The notes: generated by a model from the sequence alone, not told the origin. Numbered from the stretch's first letter, positions 7,282-18,707 are shown. The stretch is DNA of 64,000 bases from Janthinobacterium sp. CG3 (GCF_000344615.1 NZ_KB467824.1:3605513-3669512); one strand, 5' to 3'. Made by a program: numbers and translations.

Positions 7282-8217
7282 ATGTCTTCTCCCCTCCTCT
7301 TTCTTATCGCCTCCCTGATCTGGGGTTCCACCTTCTGGGCCATCACGCTGCAACTGGGCGAGGTCGCGCCGGCCGTCTCGGTGATGGTCCGCTTCGGGCT
7401 GGCCGCGGCCGTGCTGTTCCTCTGGTGCCGCCTGCGCGGCGACCGCCTGCGCCTGCCCTGGCGCGCCCAGCGCTGGCTGATGCTGCAGGGCTTCGCCACC
7501 TTCGGCTTCAGCTATGTCTGCACCTACAGCTCGGAGCAGTACCTGGTGTCGGCGCTGGTCAGCGTGCTGTTTGCCTTGATGGTGTTCTGGAATCCGCTGT
7601 GCAACCGCCTCGCCTTCGGCACGCCGCTGACCTGGCGCACCTGGTGCGCGGCGGCGGTGGCGATGTGCGGCGTCACCCTGCTGTTCTATCCGTCGATCCG
7701 CGCCTCGTGGCAGGCAACGCTGAACGGCGGCAGCGGCCGCTTCATGCTCGGCTTCGCGCTGGCGCTGGCGGCCACCATCTCCAGCTCGGTCGGCAACGTC
7801 ATCGTCGTCAAGGTGCGCGAACAGTCGTCCAACGTGCTGCTGACGATGGCCTGGGCGATGCTGTGGGGCAGCGCCCTGGTCGCGCTGTGGGTCCTGGCCA
7901 CCGGCCAGTCGCTGCAACTGCCGGCGACGCCGCGCTATTGGATCGGCCTGCTGTACCTGGCGCTGTTCGGCTCGGTCGTCGCCTTCGGCGCCTACTTCAC
8001 GCTGATCGACCGCATCGGCTCGCAAAAAGCCGTGTATGTCGGCGTCGTCACGCCGGTCATTTCGGTGCTGCTGTCGATCCAGCTGGAACAGTACCGCCCC
8101 GGGCCGGGAGAATGGGCCGGCATGCTGCTGTGCCTGTCCAGCGTGGCCTGGGCGCTGCGCGCGCCGACGCCAACGCCGACAGCGCCGGCCGCCAGCGCCT
8201 CGTTGACAAACCCATAG
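7282..8217 (+). CDS. EamA/DMT-family inner-membrane transporter
   Basis: A 311-residue protein with ten hydrophobic helices in two EamA repeats (LIWGSTFWAIT at the start of repeat 1; ALAATISSSVGNVIVVK at the start of repeat 2), typical of drug/metabolite transporters of the RhaT/YdcZ superfamily. It probably exports or exchanges a small metabolite; the substrate is not deducible. The start at 7282 is chosen because the protein then opens directly with the first helix. The downstream GNAT gene begins 8 bp after its stop, so the two are probably cotranscribed. Confidence 0.9.
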   Translation: MSSPLLFLIASLIWGSTFWAITLQLGEVAPAVSVMVRFGLAAAVLFLWCRLRGDRLRLPWRAQRWLMLQGFATFGFSYVCTYSSEQYLVSALVSVLFALMVFWNPLCNRLAFGTPLTWRTWCAAAVAMCGVTLLFYPSIRASWQATLNGGSGRFMLGFALALAATISSSVGNVIVVKVREQSSNVLLTMAWAMLWGSALVALWVLATGQSLQLPATPRYWIGLLYLALFGSVVAFGAYFTLIDRIGSQKAVYVGVVTPVISVLLSIQLEQYRPGPGEWAGMLLCLSSVAWALRAPTPTPTAPAASASLTNP

Positions 8218-8225
8218 GAGACATC

Positions 8226-8714
8226 ATGCAAGCAAGCTTTATTATCCGCCCGGCCGAGCCGGCCGACGTCGACGCCATTTACGCCATGATTTATGAATCG
8301 GCCCAGTTCGGCGGCGTGGAACAGCTGCTCGTCGCCGACGCCGCCATGCTGGGCCAGGCCCTGTTTGGCGCCAGCCCCGGCTGCGAGGCGCTGGTCGGTT
8401 GCGTGGACGGCGCGCCGGTGATGATCGCGCTGTTTTTCCACACCTTCTCCAGTTTCCAGTGCCGCAAGAGCCTGTATCTGGAAGACTTGTACGTCCGGCC
8501 CGCCGCGCGCGGCCTCGGCTATGGCAAGCAGATGCTGGCGACGCTGGCGCAGCTGGCGCTACGGCGCGGTTGCAGCCGTTTCGAGTGGGGCGTCATGAGC
8601 TGGAACGACAACGCCATCCGCTTTTACCAGGGCGTCGGCGCCGACGTGTTGCCGGACCTGCGCATCTGCCGCCTCAGCGGCGCGGCCCTGGCCGCCTTGT
8701 CCGACGCCGCCTGA
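8226..8714 (+). CDS. GNAT-family N-acetyltransferase
   Basis: A 162-residue acetyltransferase. It opens with IIRPAEPADVDAIYAMIYES (GNAT beta1-alpha1), has the central YLEDLYVRPAARG strand and the acetyl-CoA pyrophosphate loop ARGLGYGKQML (Q/RxxGxG/A), and ends with the NDNAIRFYQGVGAD motif of the last helix. Length and motif order resemble diamine or amino-acid acetyltransferases. A TAGGAG ribosome site sits 6 bp before the ATG. It probably forms an operon with the EamA transporter. Confidence 0.9.
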   Translation: MQASFIIRPAEPADVDAIYAMIYESAQFGGVEQLLVADAAMLGQALFGASPGCEALVGCVDGAPVMIALFFHTFSSFQCRKSLYLEDLYVRPAARGLGYGKQMLATLAQLALRRGCSRFEWGVMSWNDNAIRFYQGVGADVLPDLRICRLSGAALAALSDAA

Positions 8715-8727
8715 CAAAGCGTCGGGC

Positions 8728-8760
8728 AAAAAAAATCCCACGTGCATACAGCGCCGTGGG
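8728..8760 (-). terminator. minus-strand intrinsic terminator
   Basis: CCCACG (8737-8742) pairs with CGTGGG (8755-8760); on the minus strand the hairpin is followed by eight T residues (complement of 8728-8735). It is oriented to end transcripts from the small minus-strand gene at 8935-9081. Confidence 0.6.
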
Positions 8761-8934
8761 GGAAACCCATTGTTAAGTGGGAGGGGAGGGTTGATTCAAC
8801 GGGTTCAATATAACCCGCGTCGAAAGCGTCTTCGCTCGTCTTTACATTTGCTTACCGTGCTTACCGGCGGCGTTACACTTCGCGTGTTGCGCGACGCCCA
8901 CGCCAGCCGGCGCCGGCGACGCTGGCTGTCAAGC

Positions 8935-9081
8935 CTATCTTCTCGGCTCTACCAGCCCGCCGTGCATGCCGACGCTGGGCTGGAGCGCGCTATCGGACTC
9001 ACCGCCCCGCTTCGACCTCATCCATATTTGATATGCCTTGACGCAGGCGGCGCAAACTAAAATTGTTGCAGTTACAAGCAT
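8935..9081 (-). CDS. 48-residue putative membrane peptide
   Basis: A small frame with a strong GAGGAGAT ribosome site 5 bp before the ATG at 9081. The product begins MLVTATILVCAACVKAYQIW (one hydrophobic helix), followed by a basic and polar tail MRSKRGGESDSA. A minus-strand terminator at 8728-8760 lies downstream, so a short dedicated transcript is plausible. No homologue is recognised. The surrounding bases are otherwise noncoding and of lower GC. Confidence 0.45.
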   Translation of the reverse strand: MLVTATILVCAACVKAYQIWMRSKRGGESDSALQPSVGMHGGLVEPRR

Positions 9082-9294
9082 GCCGATCTCCTCGGATAAC
9101 GCTGACAAAAGGCGGGCAAGCCCCGGGCGAAGGTCCATTTTGCGGCTTCGGGCGGCCGCCGCCTTGCGGGAACTCAAACTCCGCGCTGGCGCGCGCGCCG
9201 CCGCGAAGGCGCCGGCCGCTTGATTCGGCGCAAGGATGGCGCCGCCGCGCTCCCACAAAATGGGGCTGCCGCCAACGACCACGGAGTACGCACC

Positions 9295-9474
9295 ATGAAA
9301 ATATTGCCCAATCCAATCGCCACGCTCGTCTACCGCGCCTATCTGCGCGCGCGGCTGACGCGTTACACGCGCGACTTGCAAGCCATCGCCGCGCAACGCG
9401 AAAACGATTTCCATGCGGAGCGGATCCTGCACCGCGAAGTCGTGGCGGTACGTTCCAAACTGCTGTCGCTGTAA
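9295..9474 (+). CDS. 59-residue basic hypothetical protein
   Basis: A small soluble, Arg-rich, mostly helical protein (MKILPNPIATLVYRAYLRAR then LTRYTRDLQAIAAQRENDFH). A CGGAG ribosome site lies about 8 bp before the ATG at 9295. It ends 1 bp before the stop codon of the convergent transporter gene at 9476. No family recognised; amphipathic helices suggest protein or nucleic-acid binding, but this is speculative. Confidence 0.5.
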   Translation: MKILPNPIATLVYRAYLRARLTRYTRDLQAIAAQRENDFHAERILHREVVAVRSKLLSL

Positions 9475-9475
9475 T

Positions 9476-10981
9476 TTAGCGGCGGGCGCGCGCGCCGGCC
9501 CCGGCGTAGCGTTCGACCAGCTCGAACAGGCCCTGGGCGAGCAGGGCCAGCAGCGCGGCCGGAATCGCCCCGGCCAGCAGCATGTCGTTGTCGTTCAACG
9601 CCAGGCCGATGGTGATGCGCTCGCCGTAGCCGCCGGCGCCGATGAAGGCGGCGATGGTGGCGGTGCCCACGCTCATCACCGCCGCCGTCTTGACGCCGGC
9701 CAGTATCACCGGCAGCGCCAGCGGCAAATCCACATATAGCAGGCGTTCGCGGCGGCGCATCCCCAGCGCCAGCGCCGCCAGTCGCAAACCGCGCGGCACT
9801 TGCAGGATGCCGGTGCAGGTGTTGCGCACGATCGGCAGCAAGGCGTAGACGAACAGCGCCACCAGCGCCGGCGCCGTGCCGATCATGCCCAGCAGCGGGA
9901 TCAGCATCGCCAGCAAGGCCAGCGACGGCACCGTTTGCAACACGCCGACCAGCGCCAGCACGCTTTGCCGCAGGCGCGGCACGAACGCCGCCAGCACGCC
10001 CAGCGGTATGCCGACCGCGCAGGCCAGCGCCAGCGACAGCAGCACCAGCGTGACGTGCTGGCGCGTCAGGGTCCAGAAATTGTCGTCGAATATCTTTTCC
10101 AGCAGGCCGCGCCCCGCCCCGCCCCGTTGCGGCGCGGCCGCCCGGCCGGACGCCAGCCATTCCGCGGCCACCGCGGCGAAACTCTTGCCGCCGATCTCCA
10201 CCGCGGCGTTCATGGCCACCATGTCGGTGCCCTTGATGCTGCCCTCCAGCCCCTGCAGCGACCGCCAGGCGGCCGGGAAGCGGCGCGCCACGTCGAGCCG
10301 GTACAGCAGCACCGCGTCGTAGCGCGGGAAATACGCCAGGTCGTCGGCCAGCACGCGCAGGCCGTACTGCTGGATCTTGGCGTCGGTCGAATAGATGTCG
10401 ATGACGTCGACTTGCCGCTGCGCCAGCGCCGCGTAGGCGATGCCGTGGTCGAGGCCGCTGGGCCGCTGCGCCAGGCCGTAGCGCGCCGCCAGGCCGGGCC
10501 AGCCGTCGGCGCGGCCGATGAATTCCTGCGACAGGCCGAATGTCAAGCCGGGCTGGCCGGCCAGCTGGCTCAGGCTGGCAATGCCGGCGGGGGCGTCGGC
10601 GCGCATCGCCAGCGCGTAGGTGTTGTTAAAGCCCAGCGGCACCGCCACGCCCAGCCCGAGCGGCGCCAGTTCGCGGCGGATCTGTTCCAGCGAGGCCGGT
10701 TGGGCGTGCTTGAGGATTTCGTTGTCGATGGTGCCCAGGTATTCGGGGTAGAGGTCGATATTGCCCGAGCGCAGGGCGGCCAGCACGATGGCGGTGTTAC
10801 CCAGGCCCTGGTGGTGCTCGGCCGGCGTCAGCGACGCCGCGCGCTGGGTCAGGATTTCGCCGAGGATGTAGGACTCGGTGAAGCGCTTCGAGCCGATTTT
10901 CAGCGTGTCGGCGGCGGCGCCGGCGGCGCTGAAGCACAGTAGCAGGGCGAACAGGCAGGTGAAGGTGGGTTTGGCGCGCAC
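9476..10981 (-). CDS. fused substrate-binding/permease protein of a ProU/Hut-type ABC transporter
   Basis: A 501-residue fusion. A signal peptide (to about residue 24) is followed by an OpuAC/OsmF-type periplasmic binding domain to about residue 285 (LKIGSKRFTESYILGEILTQ, then NIDLYPEYLGT). A permease domain of five to six helices follows from about 300 to 490, with an EAA loop (ALGMRRRERLLYVDLPLALP). The family imports quaternary amines, proline or, in the rhizobial HutXWV system, histidine. It starts 60 bp after hutI on the same strand, so histidine or urocanate is the likely substrate here. A GTG start at 10981 has GGAG 5 bp upstream. No ATPase subunit gene lies in the window, so the ATPase must be encoded elsewhere. 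Confidence 0.85.
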   Translation of the reverse strand: MRAKPTFTCLFALLLCFSAAGAAADTLKIGSKRFTESYILGEILTQRAASLTPAEHHQGLGNTAIVLAALRSGNIDLYPEYLGTIDNEILKHAQPASLEQIRRELAPLGLGVAVPLGFNNTYALAMRADAPAGIASLSQLAGQPGLTFGLSQEFIGRADGWPGLAARYGLAQRPSGLDHGIAYAALAQRQVDVIDIYSTDAKIQQYGLRVLADDLAYFPRYDAVLLYRLDVARRFPAAWRSLQGLEGSIKGTDMVAMNAAVEIGGKSFAAVAAEWLASGRAAAPQRGGAGRGLLEKIFDDNFWTLTRQHVTLVLLSLALACAVGIPLGVLAAFVPRLRQSVLALVGVLQTVPSLALLAMLIPLLGMIGTAPALVALFVYALLPIVRNTCTGILQVPRGLRLAALALGMRRRERLLYVDLPLALPVILAGVKTAAVMSVGTATIAAFIGAGGYGERITIGLALNDNDMLLAGAIPAALLALLAQGLFELVERYAGAGARARR

Positions 10982-11041
10982 GCGTGCTCCAGAGTGGTGC
11001 CGGCGCGCCGCCGCGTTGCGGGCAACGTGGCGGCGCGCCGG

Positions 11042-12268
11042 TCAGGCCGGCAAGCTTACCACTGGTTCGCGCCAGACGCCGCCGTTGACGACGCCGCGGC
11101 AGGGATTGAAGCCGATCGCGTACGCCAGGTCGGCCGGGCGGGCGATGTGCCACAGCGCGAAGTCGGCGCGCTTGCCCAGCTCCAGGCTGCCGACCTGCGT
11201 CTGCAAACCCAGCGCCTTGGCGGCCTGGATGGTACAGCCGGCCAGCGCCTCCCGCGGCGTCAACCGCCACAGGGTGCAAGCCATGTTCATCGCCAGCAGC
11301 AGCGAGGTCATCGGCGAGGTGCCGGGGTTGCAGTCGGTCGCCACCGCCAGCGCCACGCCGGCGGCGCGCAGCGCGGCCACCGGCGGCGGCTGGGTGTCGC
11401 GCAGGAAGTAATAGGCGCCCGGCAGCAGCACCGCCACCGTGCCGTGCGCGGCCATGGCGGCGATGCCGGCCGGCGTCAGGTGCTCCAAATGGTCGGCCGA
11501 GAGGCCGTCGTAGCGCGCCACCAGCTCGCTGCCGCCCTGGTCGGACAACTGCTCGGCGTGCAGCTTGACCGGCAGCCCGTGCGCGCGCGCGGCGCGGAAC
11601 ACGCGCTCGGTCTGGGCGGCGGAAAAGCCGATCCGCTCGCAGAAGGCGTCGACCGCGTCGACCAGGCCGGCGCCGGCCAGCGCCGGCAGCATCTGTTCGC
11701 ACACCAGGTCGATGTAGGCGTCGGCGCGGCCGGCGTACTCCGGCGGCAGCGCGTGCGCGCCGAGGAAGGTGGTGGCCACCGCCACCGGCAGCACCTGGCC
11801 GACGCGGCGCGCCACCCGCAGCATTTTCTCCTCCGACTCCAGCGACAGGCCGTAGCCGGACTTGATTTCCAGCGTCGTCACGCCCTCGGCCAGCAGGCTG
11901 GCCACGCGCGGCAGGCTTTGCCTGAGCAGCTCGTCGTCGCTGGCGGCGCGGGTCGCCCGCACCGTCGACATGATGCCGCCGCCGGCCTTGCTGATGTCCT
12001 CGTAGCTGGCGCCGTTCAGGCGCGCCTCGAATTCGTCGCTGCGGTTGCCGGCGTGGACGATGTGGCTGTGGCAGTCGATCAGGCCGGGCGTCAGCCAGCA
12101 GCCGCCGCCGTCGACCACCGGGCAGGCGCTGGCGGGCAGCGCGGCGCGCGGCCCGAGCCAGGCGATGCGGCCGTCCTTGACGGCGATGGCGCCGTCAAGG
12201 ATCTCGCCGTAGCCGTCGACCATCGTGGCCAGGTGAACATTCGTGTAGAGCACGTCCCAGGTTTGCAT
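11042..12268 (-). CDS. hutI: imidazolonepropionase
   Basis: A 408-residue amidohydrolase that opens 4-imidazolone-5-propanoate to N-formimino-L-glutamate, the third step of histidine degradation. The metal-binding [15 protein letters not shown] motif near residue 70, [29 protein letters not shown] and [10 protein letters not shown] (metal Asp) match HutI over its full usual length. AAAGGCGG precedes the ATG at 12268. It lies in the minus-strand hut operon between hutD and the fused transporter gene. Confidence 0.97.
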   Translation of the reverse strand: MQTWDVLYTNVHLATMVDGYGEILDGAIAVKDGRIAWLGPRAALPASACPVVDGGGCWLTPGLIDCHSHIVHAGNRSDEFEARLNGASYEDISKAGGGIMSTVRATRAASDDELLRQSLPRVASLLAEGVTTLEIKSGYGLSLESEEKMLRVARRVGQVLPVAVATTFLGAHALPPEYAGRADAYIDLVCEQMLPALAGAGLVDAVDAFCERIGFSAAQTERVFRAARAHGLPVKLHAEQLSDQGGSELVARYDGLSADHLEHLTPAGIAAMAAHGTVAVLLPGAYYFLRDTQPPPVAALRAAGVALAVATDCNPGTSPMTSLLLAMNMACTLWRLTPREALAGCTIQAAKALGLQTQVGSLELGKRADFALWHIARPADLAYAIGFNPCRGVVNGGVWREPVVSLPA

Positions 12269-12371
12269 GCTTGCCGCCTTTAATTGTCGGGTGGTGGGTG
12301 AGCCGGGGTCGGACCTTCGCGCCTTGGCGCCCGGGCTCTGGCCCCATTTTTTCGCCGCCGCGGGTTTGGTT

Positions 12372-12953
12372 TCAGGTGATCAGATCGGCGACGAAGACGG
12401 TCGCGCCGGCGCCGGCGCCGGCGGCCAGCGACCAGTGCATGGCGTCGTCGGCGTCGAGCAGCAGCGCGTCGAACAGGCCGAGCGTGTATGCGCGCGCGCC
12501 GGCGCGCGCCACCACGGCGCCGCCGTCGGCGACGAACAGCAGCGTGGTCGGGCTGCGCCGCGCCAGTTCGGCCGGTACGCTGACGCGTTCGAGCTGGTGG
12601 CGGCAGCGGCTGCGCCGGGTCATCACGTTGAAGTCGGTGGTGATCGACGCGACGTCGGCGTGCACCGCCGCCTCGCCGGCGAACCACAGCAGCGGGTTGG
12701 CGGCGCTGAGCGTGATGCGGCGCTCGCCGTCCAGCGTCAGCGTGACGCCGTCGCCGGCCACCAGGCACAGGCTGCGGTCGATGCCGGGGAAGACGGAGAA
12801 GGCGCCGCTGCGGGCGATCGTCGCCAGGCTGATGCGCCAGTCGAAGTCGTCGAAGCCCGCGCCGCGCGGAAAGACGGCGACCTCGGTGGTGCTGCCGCCG
12901 CCGTTTTTCCACGGCGCCGCCACCAGGTCCGCATGGGCGATGAACCGGGCCAT
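12372..12953 (-). CDS. hutD: HutD family protein
   Basis: A 193-residue cupin-like protein. [24 protein letters not shown] residues at the N-terminus ([15 protein letters not shown]), [20 protein letters not shown] and FNVMTRR are diagnostic for HutD. The family is not an enzyme of the pathway; work in Pseudomonas suggests it limits or governs hut expression by binding pathway intermediates. The ATG at 12953 begins 1 bp after the hutF stop codon, so the two are translationally coupled. Longer upstream frames are shadow sequence of hutF. Confidence 0.93.
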   Translation of the reverse strand: MARFIAHADLVAAPWKNGGGSTTEVAVFPRGAGFDDFDWRISLATIARSGAFSVFPGIDRSLCLVAGDGVTLTLDGERRITLSAANPLLWFAGEAAVHADVASITTDFNVMTRRSRCRHQLERVSVPAELARRSPTTLLFVADGGAVVARAGARAYTLGLFDALLLDADDAMHWSLAAGAGAGATVFVADLIT

Positions 12954-12954
12954 G

Positions 12955-14316
12955 TCAGAACCGCCGCAGTTCGGCCAGCGTGCGCTTGTAGCGCGCGGTG
13001 ATGGCGTCCTGCGCCACGTGGCGCTGCCCGCGCACCACCCAGCGGCCGCCGGCCAGCACGTCGCGCACCAGGTTGTCGTTGCCGCAGAAGATGAAGCTGC
13101 CCAGCACATCCTGCAGCGCGGCGCCGCACAGGTTCGGGTGCTCGTCGTCGAGCACGATCAGGTCGGCGCGCCTGCCGGCCGCCAACGCGCCCAGGCGCCG
13201 CCCCGAAGCCTGCGCGCCGCCCTGCAAGGCGCCCTGCCAGAGGAAGTCGCCGACATGGCGCTGGCCGTCGCTGTGGGCGACGTTGCGGCGGCGCTGCTGC
13301 AGGCGCTGGCCGTACTCCAGCCAGCGCAACTCCTCCACCGCGCCCTGCGAAATGTGGCTGTCGCTGCCGATGCCGAAACGCCCGCCGGCGGCGAGGAACT
13401 CGGGCAGCGGGAACATGCCGTCGCCCAGGTTGGCCTCGGTGGTCGGGCACAGGCCGGCCACCGCCCCGCTGGCGGCCAGGCTGTCGACCTCGTCGCGCAG
13501 CAGGTGGGTGGCGTGCACCAGGCACCAGCGCTGGTCGACGGCGACCTGGTCGAGCAGCCATTGCACCGGACGGCGGCCGCACCAGTCCAGCGACTGCGCC
13601 ACTTCCTGCTGCTGCTCGGCGATGTGGATGTGCACCGGGCGCGCCGCCGGCAGCGCCAGCAGCACCTCGTTGATCTGCGCCACCGAGGCGGCGCGCAGCG
13701 AGTGCGGCGCGAAGCCCACTTCGGTCTGGCCGTCGCGCAGCGGCGCCAGCGCCTCGACGATCTTCAGCACGTCGTCGGGATTGGTTTTAAAACGGCTCTG
13801 CTCCGGCTTCAAGGGCACTTCGCCGAAGCTGGAGTAGCTGTACAGCACCGGCAGCATGGTGATGCCGATGCCGCTGTGGCGCGACGCCGCGACCACCCGC
13901 TCGGCCGTCTCGGCCGGGCGCGCGTACATGGCGCCGCCCGGGTCGCGCTGCACGTAGTGGAACTCGCACACGGCGGTGTAGCCGTGGCGCAGGCACTCGG
14001 TGAACAATTGCGCGGCGATGGCCTCGATGTGCTCGGGCGTGATGTTGCGCGCGAAGCGGTACATCAAGTCGCGCCAGGTCCAGAAGCTGTCCGGGCTGTC
14101 GCCAGCCTTCTCGGTCTGGCCGCCCAGCGCGCGCTGGAACGAGTGCGAGTGCAGGTTGACCATGCCGGGCAGGACGTAGCCGGCCGCTTCGACGCCGGCC
14201 GGCCGCGTAACGCCGGCGGCCACCGCCAGCAGGTCGCCGGCGTCGTCCCACTCCAGCAGCACGTCCTTTTGCCAGCCGTCCGGCAGCAGCGCGTGGCGCG
14301 CGAACAGCGCGCTCAC
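12955..14316 (-). CDS. hutF: formimidoylglutamate deiminase
   Basis: A 453-residue amidohydrolase converting N-formimino-L-glutamate to N-formyl-L-glutamate plus ammonia. The metal site is visible in GMVNLHSHSFQRALGG, VHIHIAEQQQEVAQ and GIGSDSHISQGAVEELRWLEYGQRL (last segment split by length in the protein near residues 320-345). The start is the GTG at 14316 overlapping the hutG stop (GTGA), giving the normal HutF length. Presence of HutF and HutG shows that this strain uses the five-step route to glutamate and formate rather than direct HutG formiminoglutamase. Confidence 0.95.
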   Translation of the reverse strand: MSALFARHALLPDGWQKDVLLEWDDAGDLLAVAAGVTRPAGVEAAGYVLPGMVNLHSHSFQRALGGQTEKAGDSPDSFWTWRDLMYRFARNITPEHIEAIAAQLFTECLRHGYTAVCEFHYVQRDPGGAMYARPAETAERVVAASRHSGIGITMLPVLYSYSSFGEVPLKPEQSRFKTNPDDVLKIVEALAPLRDGQTEVGFAPHSLRAASVAQINEVLLALPAARPVHIHIAEQQQEVAQSLDWCGRRPVQWLLDQVAVDQRWCLVHATHLLRDEVDSLAASGAVAGLCPTTEANLGDGMFPLPEFLAAGGRFGIGSDSHISQGAVEELRWLEYGQRLQQRRRNVAHSDGQRHVGDFLWQGALQGGAQASGRRLGALAAGRRADLIVLDDEHPNLCGAALQDVLGSFIFCGNDNLVRDVLAGGRWVVRGQRHVAQDAITARYKRTLAELRRF

Positions 14317-15101
14317 CGGCGCGCCCAATCGGCGGCGGCCGTGGTCATCTGGCGCAGCAGGCCCTGCACCCGCGCCGCCAGGTCGGGGCGGTAGCCGAAC
14401 GGCGCCGCCTCGTCCATGTACAGGCACTGGCACATCTCCAGCTGGATCGCGTGCACGTTCGCGCCGGGCTGGCCGTAGTGGCGCGTGATGTGGCCGCCCT
14501 TGAAGCGGCCGTTCACCGCGACGCTGAATTCGTCCTGCGCCCGCGCCAGGCCGACCACGGCGTCGCGCAGGCCGGGCGCGCAACTGGCGCCGTCGGCGGT
14601 GCCGAAGTTCAGGTCGGGCAGCTTGCCGTCGAAGAAGCGCGGCACCACCGAGGCGATCGAATGCGCGTCCCACAGCACCACGCTGCCGTGGATGCGCAGC
14701 ATGCGCTCAAGCTCGGCCTGCAACTGCGCGTGGTAGGGGCGCCAGTAGCGCTGCAGGCGCTGCTGCACCTCGGCCTCGCCCGGCTCGCGCCCCGGCAGGT
14801 ACAGCGGCGCGCGGTGGAAGGTGTCGACCGGGCACAGGCCGGTGGTGTCCTGGCCCGGATATAGATTGGTGTTTTCCTGCGGACGGTTCAGGTCGACCAC
14901 ATAGCGCGACCAGCGCGCCGACAGGGTCGAGGCGCCCATCTCGCGCAAAAAACCGTACAGCTCGACCAGGTGCCAGTCGGTGTCGGCCTTGTCCAGCGCG
15001 GCGGGCGTGAAAGCGGCCGCGACGTCGTCCGGGATGTCGGTGCCGACGTGCGGCATCGACACCAGCAGGGGGATGCTGCCCGCGTTAAATCGGAAGTCCA
15101 T
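14313..15101 (-). CDS. hutG: N-formylglutamate deformylase
   Basis: A 262-residue enzyme that hydrolyses N-formyl-L-glutamate to glutamate and formate, completing the HutF branch. Family motifs: LVSMPHVGTDIP at the N-terminus, DWHLVELYGF, VVDLNRPQENTNLYPGQ, ILWDAHSI-type VVLWDAHSIAS and FKGGHITRHYGQP. An AGGAG site 8 bp before the ATG at 15101 fixes the start. Its last codon overlaps the hutF start by 4 bp. Confidence 0.96.
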   Translation of the reverse strand: MDFRFNAGSIPLLVSMPHVGTDIPDDVAAAFTPAALDKADTDWHLVELYGFLREMGASTLSARWSRYVVDLNRPQENTNLYPGQDTTGLCPVDTFHRAPLYLPGREPGEAEVQQRLQRYWRPYHAQLQAELERMLRIHGSVVLWDAHSIASVVPRFFDGKLPDLNFGTADGASCAPGLRDAVVGLARAQDEFSVAVNGRFKGGHITRHYGQPGANVHAIQLEMCQCLYMDEAAPFGYRPDLAARVQGLLRQMTTAAADWARR

Positions 15102-15117
15102 GATGTAGTCTCCTTGC

Positions 15118-15139
15118 GCCCGGACCAAACGGTCCGGGC
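15118..15139 (-). other. intra-operon stem-loop between hutH and hutG
   Basis: A perfect 9-bp stem GCCCGGACC / GGTCCGGGC with an AAAC loop lies between the hutH stop and the hutG ribosome site. No T-run follows on the minus strand, so it is not a strong terminator; it may tune mRNA stability or expression. Confidence 0.5.
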
Positions 15140-15156
15140 TCTACTCTACCTACTTA

Positions 15157-16716
15157 TTAAGCGTACAGGGGAACGAACAGGCCGTGGCAAGATGCGCTCA
15201 GCTCGCCCGTCACCACCATCTGCTTGGCCGCCTCGATGTCCGGCGCGAAAAAGCGGTCGGCGTCGAAGAAGGCCACCTTCTGGCGCAGCTGCGAATGCAC
15301 GTGCTCCAGCTGCGGCGAGGTCTTCAAAGGACGGTGGAAGTCGATGCCCTGCGCGGCGGCCAGCAGCTCAATGCCGACGATGACGGCGGTGTTGTGCGCC
15401 ATGTCGTCCAGGCGGCGGCCGGCGTAGGTGGCCATGCTGACGTGGTCTTCCTGGTTGGCCGAGGTCGGCAGGCTGTCGACGCTGGCCGGATGCGCCATCG
15501 ACTTGTTCTCCGACGCCAGCGCGGCGGCCGTGACGTGGGCGATCATGAAGCCGGAGTTCACGCCCGGGTCGCGCACCAGGAACGGCGGCAGCCCGGACAG
15601 CGTGGCGTCGATCAGCAGCGCGATGCGGCGCTCCGACAGCGCGCCGATTTCGGCGATCGCCAGCGCCAGCGTGTCGGCCGCGAAGGCCACCGGCTCGGCG
15701 TGGAAGTTACCGCCCGAGACGATCTTCGCCAGGCCGTCGCCGGCTTCCTGGAAGATCAGCGGGTTGTCGGTGACGGCGTTCGCCTCGATCAGCAGGGTGC
15801 GCCCGGCGTTGACGATCAGGTCCAGGCAGGCGCCCATCACTTGCGGCTGGCAACGCAGGCTGTACGGGTCTTGCACGCGCTCGTCGCCGACCAGGTGCGA
15901 GGCGCGGATGGCGCTGTTGGCCACCAGTTGGCGGTACACGCCGGCGGCGGCGATCTGGCCGGGCTGGCCGCGCACCGCGTGGACGCGGGCGTCGAACGGC
16001 GCGTCGCTGCCCTTGGCGGCGTCGAGCGAGAGCGCGCCCGTGACCATGCCGGCCTCCAGCAGGCGCTCGGCCATGAACAGGCCGTGCAGCGTCAGCGCGG
16101 TCGACACCTGGGTGCCGTTGATCAGCGCCAGGCCCTCCTTCGCCGCCAACACCACCGGCGCGATGCCGGCCGCGTTCAGCGCGTCGCTGGCCTGCATGAT
16201 CTCGCCGTGCACGCGCACCTCGCCCACGCCCAGCATCGCCAGCGTCATGTGCGCCAGCGGCGCCAGGTCGCCGGAGGCGCCCACCGAGCCCTTGGCCGGG
16301 ATGGCCGGCATGACGCCGGCGTTGTACAGGGCGATCAGGGTGTCGACGATCAGCGGGCGCACGCCCGAATAGCCGCGCGCCAGGCTGCCGATTTTCATCA
16401 GCATGACCAGGCGCACCACGGCGTCGGAGATCAGCTCGCCGGTGCCGACCGAGTGCGACAGGATCAGGTTGCGCTGCAGTTGTTCCAGCTTGTCGTCGGG
16501 GATGCGGGTCTTGGCCAGCAGGCCGAAGCCGGTGTTGATGCCGTAGGCGGCGTCGCCCTTGGCGACGATGGCGCGCACGGCGGCGGCCGAGGCCTCGATC
16601 ACCGGATAGGCGTCCGCCGCCAGGCTCAGCGCGGACGGCGCCGCCCATTCGGTGCGCAGGTCGGCCAGCGTCATCGCGCCCGGGTTCAGGGTCCAGCTCT
16701 TGTTGCTGCTTTTCAT
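15157..16716 (-). CDS. hutH: histidine ammonia-lyase
   Basis: A 519-residue enzyme that deaminates L-histidine to trans-urocanate, the first pathway step. The MIO cofactor-forming triad Ala147-Ser148-Gly149 is present in [23 protein letters not shown] near residue 58, [11 protein letters not shown] and [15 protein letters not shown] are also family hallmarks. Length is normal (about 510). A GAGA-rich ribosome region precedes the ATG. It lies 65 bp after hutU in the same operon. Confidence 0.97.
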   Translation of the reverse strand: MKSSNKSWTLNPGAMTLADLRTEWAAPSALSLAADAYPVIEASAAAVRAIVAKGDAAYGINTGFGLLAKTRIPDDKLEQLQRNLILSHSVGTGELISDAVVRLVMLMKIGSLARGYSGVRPLIVDTLIALYNAGVMPAIPAKGSVGASGDLAPLAHMTLAMLGVGEVRVHGEIMQASDALNAAGIAPVVLAAKEGLALINGTQVSTALTLHGLFMAERLLEAGMVTGALSLDAAKGSDAPFDARVHAVRGQPGQIAAAGVYRQLVANSAIRASHLVGDERVQDPYSLRCQPQVMGACLDLIVNAGRTLLIEANAVTDNPLIFQEAGDGLAKIVSGGNFHAEPVAFAADTLALAIAEIGALSERRIALLIDATLSGLPPFLVRDPGVNSGFMIAHVTAAALASENKSMAHPASVDSLPTSANQEDHVSMATYAGRRLDDMAHNTAVIVGIELLAAAQGIDFHRPLKTSPQLEHVHSQLRQKVAFFDADRFFAPDIEAAKQMVVTGELSASCHGLFVPLYA

Positions 16717-16781
16717 AGTCGTTCTCTCTCTATATATATGTAGGTGTGCGGTGGCGTGCGGCGTGCGCTCTAGTTACGCGC

Positions 16782-18494
<1,713 letters not shown>

Positions 18495-18548
18495 ATCGTC
18501 TCCTCGGATTGGGTGGGAAGTGGGCGCGAACGCTCCTTGCATGCTGAA

Positions 18549-18577
18549 AGGATAGGTTGTCTATACAACTAAGTCAA
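18549..18577 (-). promoter_or_regulatory. hut operon promoter with HutC-type operator
   Basis: On the minus strand TTGACT (18572-18577) is spaced 17 bp from TATCCT (18549-18554). Between them lies the near-palindrome GTTGTCTATACAAC (18556-18569), whose GTTGT/ACAAC arms resemble the TTGTATAnACAA-type HutC operators known in pseudomonads and enterics. HutC binding would block RNA polymerase; urocanate would relieve it. Confidence 0.8.
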
Positions 18578-18707
18578 CCAGTTTTTTGTGTTAAAAACCA
18601 ACGGCGCGGGGTTCGGGGGGCAGACCCGCGGGGTCCGACCCCGGCTCCCTGCCTGGGGTTTTGGCTGGTTTTGGCGGCGCGCGGCCGGTCAACGCGACAC
18701 GCCGGGC

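Noticed and set aside
8770..9060. 96-codon plus-strand frame
   Set aside because: Arg-rich, no ribosome site, and it overlaps the better supported minus-strand 48-codon gene.
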